Source of the DNA: Paenibacillus piri
Lineage (GTDB): Bacteria > Bacillota > Bacilli > Paenibacillales > NBRC-103111
DNA length: 64,000 bases
Assembly: GCF_004354045.1 (NCBI RefSeq)
Contig: NZ_SMRT01000001.1
Coordinates: forward strand, 620,001-684,000
Direction: 5' to 3'
Under the pieces are notes generated by a model, which saw only the letters and a list, made by a program, of their open reading frames with translations, ran no database searches and was not told the DNA's origin. Below are positions 52,027 through 60,600 of this stretch, one piece after another. The translations under genes and the position numbers were made by a program. Numbering within the stretch: position 1 is the stretch's first letter; each line of letters starts with the position of its first letter.

Positions 52027-53106
52027 GTGCCCAAATTGAAAATAGGAATTATCGGTCTTGGTGAGGTTGCCCAAATTATTCATTTGCCTGTACTTGAAAG
52101 CTTGTCCGATAAGTTTGAAATTACCGCAGTCTGCGACATTTCTCCCAAGCTTCTGGAGGTTGCCGGGGACCGGTACAATGTCTCTAATCGTTACACGAAC
52201 GCCGCTGAATTGGCAAGTCTGTCGGAATTGGATGCCGTTCTTGTTTGCAACAGCGACGAATATCATGCCGATTGCGTTATTGCCGCCGTTCAAAACAAGA
52301 AGCATGTGCTGATTGAAAAACCGATGTGATTAACCTTGCAGGAAGCAGACGAGATTATCCGTGTTCGAGACGAGATGGGTGTTAAAGTGATGGTCGGCTA
52401 CATGAGAAGGTATGCTCCGGCATACTTGCAGCTGGTGGAGGAAGTCAAGAAGCTGGATAAAATCAATTATGTGAGAGTCCGCGATATTATCGGGGGCAAT
52501 CATTTGTTTATTAACCAATCCAGCAATGTGTACCGTTTCGATGATATTCAGGAACATGATAAACAAGAACGTGCTGAGCGGGCCCATAGATTAGTGGAGG
52601 ATGCCATCGGCGATGCACCTGCGGACCTGCGGTCAGCGTATCGGTTACTCTGCGGACTGGGCAGTCACGATCTATCTGCGATGCGGGAAGTGATCGGCCT
52701 CCCCAAGAGGGTTGTTTCGGCCAGGCAGTGGAATAACGGCCGCTTCATGAGCGCGATACTGGAATATGACGGATTCCATGTGACCTATGAAACCGGGATT
52801 GACAATATACGCCGATTCGACGCGTGTATCGAGGTTTACGGCAGCGATAAGTCGCTGAAGGTACAATATAATACGCCCTATATGCGTCATCTGCCGACAA
52901 CCTTGCAGGTGAATGAAACGATCGGGGAAGCGTATCATGAGACTGTAGTTCGTCCTACCTTTAAAGATGCGTACACCTGCCAATTTGAATATTTTTACGA
53001 TGTGGTTATGAAGGGTTTAACGCTGAAGACGACACCGGAGGATGCGAAAGAAGACTTGAAGCTGTTCCGCAAGCTAATCGAAGCGATGAAGGAGAGTAAC
53101 GAATAG
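52027..53106 (+). pseudogene. Gfo/Idh/MocA oxidoreductase interrupted by in-frame TGA
   Basis: An NAD(P)-dependent sugar dehydrogenase-like gene in one frame but with a TGA at 52327-52329. The first part (GTG 52027, GGGAGG upstream) has the Rossmann start KIGIIGLGEVAQIIHLPVLE and ends at IEKPM. The second part continues in phase with LTLQEADEIIRVRDEMG. Many relatives have Cys or Ser after EKPM, so a point mutation to TGA is likely. Both halves otherwise look intact, so the loss may be recent or a sequence error. It is the last gene after the glycohydrolases. Confidence 0.82.
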
Positions 53107-53220
53107 CGGCACGCTTCCTTCGATGGCAGTGCGGTCGAGTTTGCGGTGAAAAATGGCGAAATCTATCGCATCGCTTCAACCGTCTGGGCGAAACGTAAAC
53201 GAATATCGGAAGTTTAGCAG

Positions 53221-53268
53221 AACCTTGTCGAACGGCCATTTTTGGCCTCGACAGGGTTATTTTATTTT
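53221..53268 (+). terminator. Terminator after the glycohydrolase/oxidoreductase unit
   Basis: AACCTTGTCGA (53221-53231) pairs with TCGACAGGGTT (53248-53258; G-T pairs included), with an inner GGCC/GGCC stem and a T-rich tail to 53268. Confidence 0.75.
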
Positions 53269-53269
53269 G

Positions 53270-53357
53270 GTTGAATAGAAAGTGTAAGATTTAAACTTTG
53301 CTTCGCACAACCTTGATAAACGTGCTCGTCCTCGAAGGACGGCGAAGCCGTTTATCC
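53270..53357 (+). repeat. Dispersed repeat family 2, copy C
   Basis: Closest to copy A at 12654; both contain GTTGAATAGAA, ACTTTGCTTCGCACAACCTTG and GGACGGCGAA.CCGTTTATCC. It starts just after the terminator tail at 53268. The rest of the gap to the HD-GYP gene holds no other feature. Confidence 0.8.
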
Positions 53358-53452
53358 CTGGCATCTCTTACCTATATTTAACATTGTTTACAAAGAACGG
53401 AGCAGTGTGCGGATCGGGAGGACGACCTTATCCTTTTGGGGGTGGATGTGCG

Positions 53453-54472
53453 GTGCATGCAAAGATCGGCGTTTCTGTTAAAAAGGATATCTTTAACCGG
53501 GTGGGTATTCTGCTGGTACCGGCTCACACGAGGCTGAAGCAAGAGGATATCAAGCGGCTGATCAGACACCGGGTTGACCTGGCGGAGGTCGAGTTCGGAA
53601 ACGAACCGGACGGCGGCGGAGAGACGGCAGCCGATTCCGAAAATCAGCTTATCGAGGATGCGACCGCCCAGGTGAAGGAACTATTTGACCGGATCCGTTT
53701 CGGACACTACATCCCTATCCGGCAAATCAGCAGCACGCTGTTGCCTGTCATAAGGCAGGCTGCGGACTCGCCGAACCTGTTCAGGCTGCTCAACGGGCTG
53801 CGCTCCAAGGATAACTATACGTACAAGCATAATATCGGAGTCGGGGTACTGTCCACCCTGATCGGCAAATGGATGAATATGGATGAGGAAGAGCTCACGC
53901 TGCTGGCGATGGCAGCCACCCTGCATGATGTCGGCAAAATGAAAGTGCCTATCGAAATCATAAATAAGCCCGAAAAGCTGACCGAGGCCGAATATCGGTT
54001 GATGAGAAGACATACGATCCACGGCTATGAGCTGCTGAAAAGTACGGCGGGCGCTCCGCACCGGATCGCTCTAGTTGCGCTGCAGCATCACGAGCGGGAG
54101 GATGGAAGCGGCTATCCGTTCGGCCTGAAAGGGGACAGGCTCGATCCGTTTACGAAAATCGTCAGTATCGCCGACGTTTTCCACGCCATGACCTCGAAAC
54201 GGTCCTACCACGACGCTTCCTCTTTTTTCACGGTGATGAATGAGATGAATACGGATGTGTTCGGCAAGCTGAACAGCAACATTTTCCTTTTATTTATGAA
54301 AAAAATGATGGAGTCGATGGTCGGCAGCTATGCTCTGTTGACAGACGGGCGGACAGGCAAAATCGTGTTGGCGAACCCGTTCGAGCCGATCAGTCCTTTG
54401 ATTCAGATCGACAGTCTGTTCTTAGACTTGAGCAAAGACCGGACCGTTCGATTGCAAGAAATCGTAGGCTAG
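53453..54472 (+). CDS. HD-GYP domain protein (probable cyclic-di-GMP phosphodiesterase)
   Basis: About 339 residues. An N-terminal domain of about 90 residues is followed by an HD-GYP domain with YTYKHNIGVGVLS, the catalytic LHDVGKMKVP, HHEREDGSGYPFGL and DVFHAMTSKRSY, all intact, so it should hydrolyse cyclic-di-GMP to pGpG or GMP. GTG 53453 (giving MHAKIGVS, a normal start for these proteins) has GGGGGTGG 7 nt upstream; the open frame back to 53384 is less likely coding. Confidence 0.88.
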   Translation: MHAKIGVSVKKDIFNRVGILLVPAHTRLKQEDIKRLIRHRVDLAEVEFGNEPDGGGETAADSENQLIEDATAQVKELFDRIRFGHYIPIRQISSTLLPVIRQAADSPNLFRLLNGLRSKDNYTYKHNIGVGVLSTLIGKWMNMDEEELTLLAMAATLHDVGKMKVPIEIINKPEKLTEAEYRLMRRHTIHGYELLKSTAGAPHRIALVALQHHEREDGSGYPFGLKGDRLDPFTKIVSIADVFHAMTSKRSYHDASSFFTVMNEMNTDVFGKLNSNIFLLFMKKMMESMVGSYALLTDGRTGKIVLANPFEPISPLIQIDSLFLDLSKDRTVRLQEIVG

Positions 54473-54557
54473 TCGATGCAGGAATTATGACGAATGGCGT
54501 CGAAAATGGAATGTTATGACAAACCAATGACAAACGAGTCTTGAGGGAGATGAGCTT

Positions 54558-54860
54558 ATGAAATATTCCATTTGCCAATTCGTTAAAATAGTCGACATGA
54601 ACGAGGAGATTCTATCGGAAGTGCTGTTTCAGCACGGAGAGCATGAGCTGCCGGCATTGTCGGTAGGCGCGTCGGTCATTACGTATCAGCTGGGCTTGCA
54701 GCAATTTGAAGTCGTTTCCGACAAAAGAGACGGCAAACAGCAGCGCAGCAAAATCGTCGACATCCAAATCGACCTGCTGACAAAACCGGCGACAACCCGC
54801 GCTTATTTGGAGCCGGCTACATTGATTATCGGTCAGCATGACGTAGGCCAAATCGTATAA
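54558..54860 (+). CDS. Small protein of unknown function
   Basis: A 100-residue acidic protein without signal peptide or membrane segment. It is rich in beta-forming residues (ALSVGASVITYQLGLQQFEV). GAGGGAGATGAG lies before ATG 54558. I do not recognise a family. It follows the HD-GYP gene by 85 nt. Confidence 0.6.
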   Translation: MKYSICQFVKIVDMNEEILSEVLFQHGEHELPALSVGASVITYQLGLQQFEVVSDKRDGKQQRSKIVDIQIDLLTKPATTRAYLEPATLIIGQHDVGQIV

Positions 54861-54990
54861 CCCGAGCTGCTTGGCTTGTGCGACGTACCCTTAATCAAAA
54901 ACAACAGGCTGCCGACGTCGGATCGGCGGCCTATGATGCGTCATCGCCTCAACGAAGCACTCGTATGTTGCCCCCGCACATTCAAATTCT

Positions 54991-55326
54991 CTACTTTATC
55001 CGCTTCGATTTTATATAAAAAGCTGCATAGGTCATGAGGACAGGCACAAGCAGCACTGCACTTACGGCTGCGATCGCAATCGGAATATTGGCTGCCACAG
55101 AGCTGCTCAAGTAATTGCGTGAAATGTAACTCAGGATCAGAGAAACAATGGCTGTCAAAGCAAGAACCGCCAGCATGATCCTGAGGAGCTTCACACCGCG
55201 GCGATATTTCTCGGATAACGTAGCTTGATCGGTATAAATCGGTTTAGTGCCGGGTTTGCCGCTAAAAATATGAATCGAATTACCCGACTCCTGATTTATA
55301 TTTGTCAAATTGAACGAGATTGGCAT
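54991..55326 (-). CDS. Small membrane protein of unknown function
   Basis: About 111 residues with two membrane helices near the C-terminus (IMLAVLALTAIVSLILSYI and IPIAIAAVSAVLLVPVLMTYA regions) and a basic end KSKRIK. The start ATG 55326 (MPISFNLTN) was chosen because upstream codons run into the divergent gene; its ribosome site AAAGGA is 12 nt away and weak. No family is recognised. Confidence 0.55.
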   Translation of the reverse strand: MPISFNLTNINQESGNSIHIFSGKPGTKPIYTDQATLSEKYRRGVKLLRIMLAVLALTAIVSLILSYISRNYLSSSVAANIPIAIAAVSAVLLVPVLMTYAAFYIKSKRIK

Positions 55327-55386
55327 CAGGCGGCAAAATCCTTTATGATGATTAACAGGAAGTAGTGAAGGAAGCATGGCACGGAG

Positions 55387-55782
55387 GTGAATAACATAAA
55401 CGCGAGATTTATTGCAATCGGGAGTATATGCGCTCTGCTGTCGGTCGCCTTTGGCGCCTTTGGCGCCCATATGCTGAAAGGCGTGCTGTCGCCCGACGAT
55501 CTGGCGGTATTTCAGACGGGAGTGCAGTACCATATGACGCATTCGCTTGGCTTAATCGCGGTTGGCTTGGCAGCCGGTTGGATGCCGGGCAGCAAAAATT
55601 TGACGAGAGCCGGCTGGTTTCTGTTCGCCGGCATCCTACTGTTCTCGGGCAGCCTGTACGTGCTCAGTCTGTCAGGCATCAAAATACTCGGGGCCATCAC
55701 GCCGTTTGGCGGCGTCTCTTTTATGATCGGCTGGTTTTTGGTCGCTTTGGCCGCTTTACAGCACAGCAAGAAACAAGGATAG
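55387..55782 (+). CDS. DUF423-family membrane protein (YwdK-like)
   Basis: A 131-residue protein with four membrane helices. LSVAFGAFGAHMLKG is the DUF423 signature near the N-terminus. Function is unknown. The GTG at 55387 lies inside the strong ribosome site GGAGGTG (55383-55389), so it is a poor start. An ATA at 55396, 6 nt past that site, would give the usual family N-terminus and may be the real start codon. Confidence 0.85.
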   Translation: MNNINARFIAIGSICALLSVAFGAFGAHMLKGVLSPDDLAVFQTGVQYHMTHSLGLIAVGLAAGWMPGSKNLTRAGWFLFAGILLFSGSLYVLSLSGIKILGAITPFGGVSFMIGWFLVALAALQHSKKQG

Positions 55783-55938
55783 ACGGATTCGCCTTCCTCA
55801 AGAACGAGCGCTTTTATCAAGGTTATGTGCAGCAAAGTGAAGTGAAGCAAGCGTCGAACCGGAAGAACAGGCGGCGGCGAATGTGCCGATGCAGCGGCGA
55901 TCGCGAGCTGCCGGCATACGGCATGACCGTTTAAAAGG

Positions 55939-55971
55939 ACAAAATAAGCCCGGCGGATTCCCGCCGGGCTT
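55939..55971 (-). terminator. Terminator of the minus-strand gene at 56024
   Basis: AAGCCCGGCGG (55946-55956) pairs with CCGCCGGGCTT (55961-55971). Read on the minus strand it is followed by ATTTTG. It lies 53 nt past the stop of the unknown gene. Confidence 0.75.
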
Positions 55972-56023
55972 GCATTCGCTGCTCTGTAAAGCTGGTTCCC
56001 TTAATTCCGCAAGCAATGTCCGC

Positions 56024-56536
56024 TCACGAATGAATGACATAATCGTCAATCTCATGAATATTGAACAAATAAACCTGCTTCTCGTCGACATGATAGACGG
56101 AAACATTGCCGCTGGCCGGATCAACGTTCAGAATGCGGCAGGGGACGCTTAATTTGACGCCTTTGCCCTTGATGGCGGATAGCCGGATCAGAGTGTTGTC
56201 CTCCTTGTACTTCTGGAATTGCTCCCAGATGAGGCTGTGCGGATCTTCTTGTACAGCTTCCTTAGCGACTGAAGAAGCGGGCGAAGTCGATTGCGGCTTG
56301 CCGGCTTCCGCCGTATCCCGCTGCTGCAGCGATAGCTTCCTCGTGTTCATCGTTTCTCTCATTGCTATCTCAATGGATTTCCCTAATTGAATTCCGTCCT
56401 TGATTTGGTAGTCCTCAAACTCGGTTGTGTTTAATACGCTAAGGAGCTTTTCCAGTGCGCGCCCATTGTTCACTTCTTCAATAAGGATATTTACGTTAAA
56501 TAAAAATTTGCCGGTGCTTTTTTGTTCCATACCCAT
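56024..56536 (-). CDS. Conserved-looking protein of unknown function
   Basis: 170 residues. The first 70 or so residues are mixed alpha/beta (FLFNVNILIEEVNNGRALEKLL), then a Ser/Ala/Pro-rich linker (about 75-100), then a C-terminal beta-rich part (GVKLSVPCRILNVDPASGNVSVYHVDEKQVYLFNI). No signal peptide or membrane helix is seen. AAGGAG lies 4 nt before ATG 56536; ATG 56530 is possible. I do not recognise it. Confidence 0.65.
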   Translation of the reverse strand: MGMEQKSTGKFLFNVNILIEEVNNGRALEKLLSVLNTTEFEDYQIKDGIQLGKSIEIAMRETMNTRKLSLQQRDTAEAGKPQSTSPASSVAKEAVQEDPHSLIWEQFQKYKEDNTLIRLSAIKGKGVKLSVPCRILNVDPASGNVSVYHVDEKQVYLFNIHEIDDYVIHS

Positions 56537-57000
56537 GGCGCTCCTTCTTTCGACCTAACTGCTATTCTGTCTAGTCTACTATATCATTTTCTTTGGGATA
56601 AAAGTAGCACCTAAATACTTCTATTTCTAATTATTTCTGGGGCATAAGCCCCGTCAGGGTACCGTCGTACACAGAGAGGCTGCTTCGCCCGAAAATGATC
56701 CGATAACACTATACTATTCGATAGAATATTTCCTTTTATTACCGTATGTATGATTTTTGTTTTTGCCGCGACCGCTCGGCCTGCAATCTGTAACCACTTT
56801 CGCCGGTTGCTGCATTTGCCGCAAAAAAAATGAAGGGCATGCTGCTGCAATTTGATTACAAGGACCGCCGCCACAAACTTCGTGAAGTCTGCGAATCGGC
56901 TTTGTTTGGCGTTTGCCTATCTTATGCAGACCTGCTCACCTGCGGTAATTCGCGTTCATATAATAGATTATAACCTATATTCCTTACAAAGGAGATGCTG
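56537..57000. other. Intergenic region without a gene
   Basis: 464 bp between divergent genes with no convincing coding frame, repeat or hairpin. TATAAT at 56959-56964 may be the -10 box of the next gene, but a matching -35 is not clear. Confidence 0.5.
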
Positions 57001-57306
57001 ATGATGATGCGTATGGAACCCGTTGACCTGGACGGCTTTACCGCAACAGCCATCGAGGTTAAGCTGCCGAAGACAACCTTGCTCGTCGTAACGACCGACA
57101 AAGGATATATCATGTGCGGTGCTTTAGATGTAGGCTTGCTGAATGAACGGCTTCAGGATCGTCATATCATTGCCGCCCGGGCGACGGGGGTACGTACGAT
57201 CGAACAGTTGCTGGAGGCGCCTTTGGACATGGTGACTTTAGAGGCGGAGAGGTTGGGTATAGTACCGGGCATGAGAGGGAGAGACGCCGTTCTGAAAATG
57301 AGGTAA
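57001..57306 (+). CDS. DUF1805 family protein (YunC-like)
   Basis: A 101-residue protein. The stretch LLVVTTDKGYIMCGALDVGLLNERLQDR is the recognisable DUF1805 core (partly quoted). The B. subtilis homologue YunC is of unknown function. AAAGGAG at 56988-56994 gives a 6-nt spacing to ATG 57001; the ATG at 56995 abuts it. Confidence 0.85.
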   Translation: MMMRMEPVDLDGFTATAIEVKLPKTTLLVVTTDKGYIMCGALDVGLLNERLQDRHIIAARATGVRTIEQLLEAPLDMVTLEAERLGIVPGMRGRDAVLKMR

Positions 57307-57383
57307 GAGCCGGATCAGGCAACAGCTGCGGGGAGATTGACGATGGGGAGCTGACAGATAGCGGAGTTGAACGAAAAAGGCGT

Positions 57384-57460
57384 GAGGCTGTTGAACATTA
57401 TAACTGAGCTGTCGATGAATAGGGAAAAACCCGCCATAACATCGACAGTCTCAACAGCCT
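57384..57460. repeat. Nested inverted repeats
   Basis: AGGCTGTTGA (57385-57394) pairs with TCAACAGCCT (57451-57460), and inside it CTGTCGATG (57409-57417) pairs with CATCGACAG (57440-57448). Together they form a long two-part hairpin of about 77 nt. It may be a terminator or the remains of a small mobile element. It is directly next to repeat family 1 copy 3. Confidence 0.65.
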
Positions 57461-57469
57461 GTTTGATCT

Positions 57470-57579
57470 GATTACGACTTTATCGGTTAAGACCCCCACC
57501 TCTAAGGTGGGCCTTGAATCAGGTGGGGTAGAGTCCCCATCTGATTCCCCGATGTTCAGCAAAGCTGAACGAGTTCACT
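57470..57579 (-). repeat. Dispersed repeat family 1, copy 3 (IS200/IS605-end-like)
   Basis: Inverted relative to copy 1 and nearly identical to copy 2. On the minus strand it begins 11 nt after the stop of the solute-binding protein gene and ends GTAATC. Confidence 0.72.
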
Positions 57580-57590
57580 TGGGTGCCGGA

Positions 57591-59189
57591 CTACTGCCGG
57601 TTCATCGCATCGTATGCCGACTGGTAAGCTTTTTCCAGCTCCTCAACACCGATTTTGCGCAGCGTGGCCCGGAATTCGTCCCATTTGTTAAAGCTCAGCT
57701 CCCCCGTCACAAACGGAGGGATCGCTTCGGCGACGAACTTGTCCACGTCCGATTTGATAGGGGAGATGCGCTCGAATGTCGCTTTATCGAAGATCGGCGA
57801 GCTGTATACGGCCTTCGGCAAGTAAGGAATCAATGCGGCATGCGCTTCAATAACCGAGGGCGGGTCGATAAAGCTGTCGTTGCTTTCGCTGATCCAATGC
57901 GGCGAGCCGCCGCCGGTCATGTTGTTGATCTCGCCGAGCGCTGCGGTCGGGCCTCTCGGATCTTTCAAAATTTTATCGGTGAACTCCGGCTTGCCGGACG
58001 CATTTAGCTTGTACGTATCGCCTTTAATCCCGAAGCGGTAAAATTCCGCGCCCTCCTCGCTGTAAAAATAATCAATCCACCGCATCGTAACCTCCGGATG
58101 TCCGTTCGCTTTCGTAATGGCGAAACCGCCCGGGTCGACAACGATCGGGTTGAAGGCGGAAACCTTTTGCTGACCTTCGGGTCCCTGGTAAGGGGCGATG
58201 CCCATATAGTCGGCTTCGACATCCTTGAACCGGTCGGTGCTGCCGAGATAAAAGTTGCCGATAATGCCCTGGTTCATCTTGGCAAAATATGTCGCTCCGT
58301 CCTGGGTGAAAATTTCTTGATCGAGCAGTTTTTCCTCGTACAGCCGGTTAAAAAACATAATCATTTCTTTAAATCGCGGATCGGTCAGCCACAGCCGGAC
58401 ATGGCCGTCTTCGATGTTGAAATAATATTTGAACTGGTTTTCAAGCCCCCAGGAGCCTCCCATGGCAAGAATCAGGTTGGTAATAGATTCGGCGCTCAGC
58501 GGAATTTCATCCGCAATCCCGTTGCCGTTCATGTCGGAATCGCGGAAAACCCGGTACATCGCGATCAGCTCGTCGATCGTCGCAGGCGGTCGCAGCCGGG
58601 CTTTTTGCAGCCACTTCTTATTTACCCATGGCTTCAAATAGGTGCGGTACGCGTCGGCCGTCGTCAGTAAAGGCAAGGTATAAATGTGGCCGTCGGACGC
58701 GGTCATCGATTTGCGCACCTCCGGGTACTTGTCGAACAGCGCATTCACATGCGGCGCATGGTCCCGGATCAAGGAATCCAGCGGGACGAGCAGCTTTTCG
58801 CTCATGCCGTAGCGCATAATTTCCGTAGTCGTCAAGTTTGCCTTGAAAAAAGCGTCAGGCAGCTCGCCCGAGGCGAACAGCAAATTTTTCCTTTCCGTGA
58901 AGCCCGGCATCGGTACGTCCTCGAAAACGACCTTGACATTCGATTTGCGTTCATATTCCTTGAATACGACCATCCGGTTCCACGGAATCTGGCTCTGGTC
59001 CCGCCGGCCGAACATGCGGATGCGGACCTGCTGGTTCACGATTGGAAATCCTTGATTCAATGCGTTGTCTTGCGCCGTTTCCGGCGCTTTCGGCTGCGGG
59101 GCTGCCGGCAAATCGCCGGAGCATCCGGCGGCGGACAGCAATGACAGGGAGACAAGCAAAAAGAAGGCGTGTTTCCAATAGTTGATCAT
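57591..59189 (-). CDS. Extracellular solute-binding lipoprotein
   Basis: About 532 residues, a family-1/LipO-like sugar-binding protein. It has lipobox SAAGC (Cys23) and a calcium-loop-like DSDMNGNGIADE. No permease genes are next to it in the window. ATG 59189 follows GGGGGA at a 7-nt spacing. It lies 39 nt after an enolase-superfamily gene on the same strand and near a YesM/YesN pair, so it may serve uptake or sensing of an acid sugar. Confidence 0.88.
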   Translation of the reverse strand: MINYWKHAFFLLVSLSLLSAAGCSGDLPAAPQPKAPETAQDNALNQGFPIVNQQVRIRMFGRRDQSQIPWNRMVVFKEYERKSNVKVVFEDVPMPGFTERKNLLFASGELPDAFFKANLTTTEIMRYGMSEKLLVPLDSLIRDHAPHVNALFDKYPEVRKSMTASDGHIYTLPLLTTADAYRTYLKPWVNKKWLQKARLRPPATIDELIAMYRVFRDSDMNGNGIADEIPLSAESITNLILAMGGSWGLENQFKYYFNIEDGHVRLWLTDPRFKEMIMFFNRLYEEKLLDQEIFTQDGATYFAKMNQGIIGNFYLGSTDRFKDVEADYMGIAPYQGPEGQQKVSAFNPIVVDPGGFAITKANGHPEVTMRWIDYFYSEEGAEFYRFGIKGDTYKLNASGKPEFTDKILKDPRGPTAALGEINNMTGGGSPHWISESNDSFIDPPSVIEAHAALIPYLPKAVYSSPIFDKATFERISPIKSDVDKFVAEAIPPFVTGELSFNKWDEFRATLRKIGVEELEKAYQSAYDAMNRQ

Positions 59190-59228
59190 TCGGCAGTCCC
59201 CCATCATCATGCGCCATACGTTCCTGAA

Positions 59229-60374
59229 TTATCGCACCGTCCAGCCGTTATCCCCGACCTGGCGTGCGTAGTAGGCTTCATCCACCTGCAGGCCGAAGCC
59301 GGGCGCGGCGGAAACTTGGATGCGTCCGTTTCGAACGGAATAGCCGGTCGTATCGATCCCGGTAATCCATGCTTCATCCCACTCGACATACATAAAGCCC
59401 CGGATGGCCGGAGACAGATGGCAGGAAGCGAAATTGCCGTAAAAGCCCCCGTAGTTATGCGGAGCCGATTTAATGCCTCGTTCGTCCAGCCTGGCGCCGA
59501 GCGCCAGCCATTGGACAAGCCCGTAATCCTTTAAATCGTACTGTACCATATCGATCAAACCCTGCTCCGCCCAATCGACCAGCGGCCCCGCGGCCAGCCC
59601 TTCGCCGTCGGCGATCAGTACGTTCAGATTGTGCTTGGCCATCCAGTCCTTCAAGTTTTTGTAATATTCGCGATCCTCGTGAAAAGCCTCCTCAAGCCAC
59701 GTCAGGTTGGATGAGGCCGTCTGCTGCAGCACATATTTGGTCAAGCCCAGATTATAGCCGTTGTTGGCATCGATCGCAATCATGCATTCGGGTCCTACGG
59801 CTTCCCGAATTCCGTTAACGATTGCAATATCGCGGTTCGTGCCTTCCATAAGCTCCATATGCATTGCGCCGCGTCCGACTTTTATTTTAAAGCCGCGAAA
59901 CCCCTCGTTATAGCCCTGCATGGCCTCTTCCTGCAGCAGGCGAACGGCATCCTCCTCAGACTGAAGATGCAAGTCGTCAAAATACAGCGACGTATCGTAG
60001 CATGGGATCAGCAGCGGAGAGTCGTACCGCACACCGGTCAGCAGCTCATAGACAGGCTTGCCGGCCGTATGTCCGAGCCAATCGAGCAGCGGGAACTGGA
60101 TGCTTAAGAAACGGTCCCGAATCCATTGTTCGTCCGAAAAAATGTCTTGAACCGACGCTCCGACCAGCCCGGCTGCCGCGTCACGGGAAATACGGGACCA
60201 GCCGAAGCCGGTTTGGCCGCCGATCGTAATGCGGACCATGGGAAAGCTGACCGCTTTGCCGTGTACGCCGAGTCTGGCGTTGCAGCCCGCCAATCTGCGG
60301 CGCTCTCCGGTCATGACAACCTGTTCGATACGCTCGATTTTCCAATTCGGGTCCAACTGCTGTACAAAGTTCAT
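59229..60374 (-). CDS. Enolase-superfamily enzyme (mandelate racemase/muconate cycloisomerase-like)
   Basis: About 381 residues. The Lys-x-Lys acid/base motif is in RGFKIKVGRG, and metal ligands are Asp in AIDANNGYN, Glu in TWLEEAFHED and Glu/Asp near IADGEGLA. Such enzymes dehydrate or epimerise acid sugars or dipeptides; the substrate is not predictable here. ATG 60374 has GGAAGGGG 9 nt upstream, while the open frame farther upstream covers the divergent promoter. First gene of a two-gene minus-strand unit. Confidence 0.85.
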   Translation of the reverse strand: MNFVQQLDPNWKIERIEQVVMTGERRRLAGCNARLGVHGKAVSFPMVRITIGGQTGFGWSRISRDAAAGLVGASVQDIFSDEQWIRDRFLSIQFPLLDWLGHTAGKPVYELLTGVRYDSPLLIPCYDTSLYFDDLHLQSEEDAVRLLQEEAMQGYNEGFRGFKIKVGRGAMHMELMEGTNRDIAIVNGIREAVGPECMIAIDANNGYNLGLTKYVLQQTASSNLTWLEEAFHEDREYYKNLKDWMAKHNLNVLIADGEGLAAGPLVDWAEQGLIDMVQYDLKDYGLVQWLALGARLDERGIKSAPHNYGGFYGNFASCHLSPAIRGFMYVEWDEAWITGIDTTGYSVRNGRIQVSAAPGFGLQVDEAYYARQVGDNGWTVR

Positions 60375-60600
60375 GGTTTGAAGCCCCTTCCGGTTTGTGT
60401 TGGATTGTTTGGTATGGGAATTGCGCGGCCCGGGTGCTTCAGCATCCGTTCTGCCGCGGATTCGCCCACCTTTTAAGGCAATTATATATCGCTGCGCCAA
60501 CCGAAAAACATCAATATTTTTAACTAAAACAGCAAAATCGTGAAAACGCATTCAAAACCGGAAAATATGTAGTATGATACGTATTGGGAGGGAGTGAACT

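Noticed and set aside
52320-52400. Selenocysteine insertion at the in-frame TGA
   Set aside because: No clear hairpin with the expected loop follows the TGA, and the position is not catalytic in this family. A nonsense mutation is simpler.
55428-55934. Second plus-strand frame within and after the DUF423 gene
   Set aside because: It is Arg/Gly-rich, overlaps a gene with clear membrane helices and has no ribosome site.
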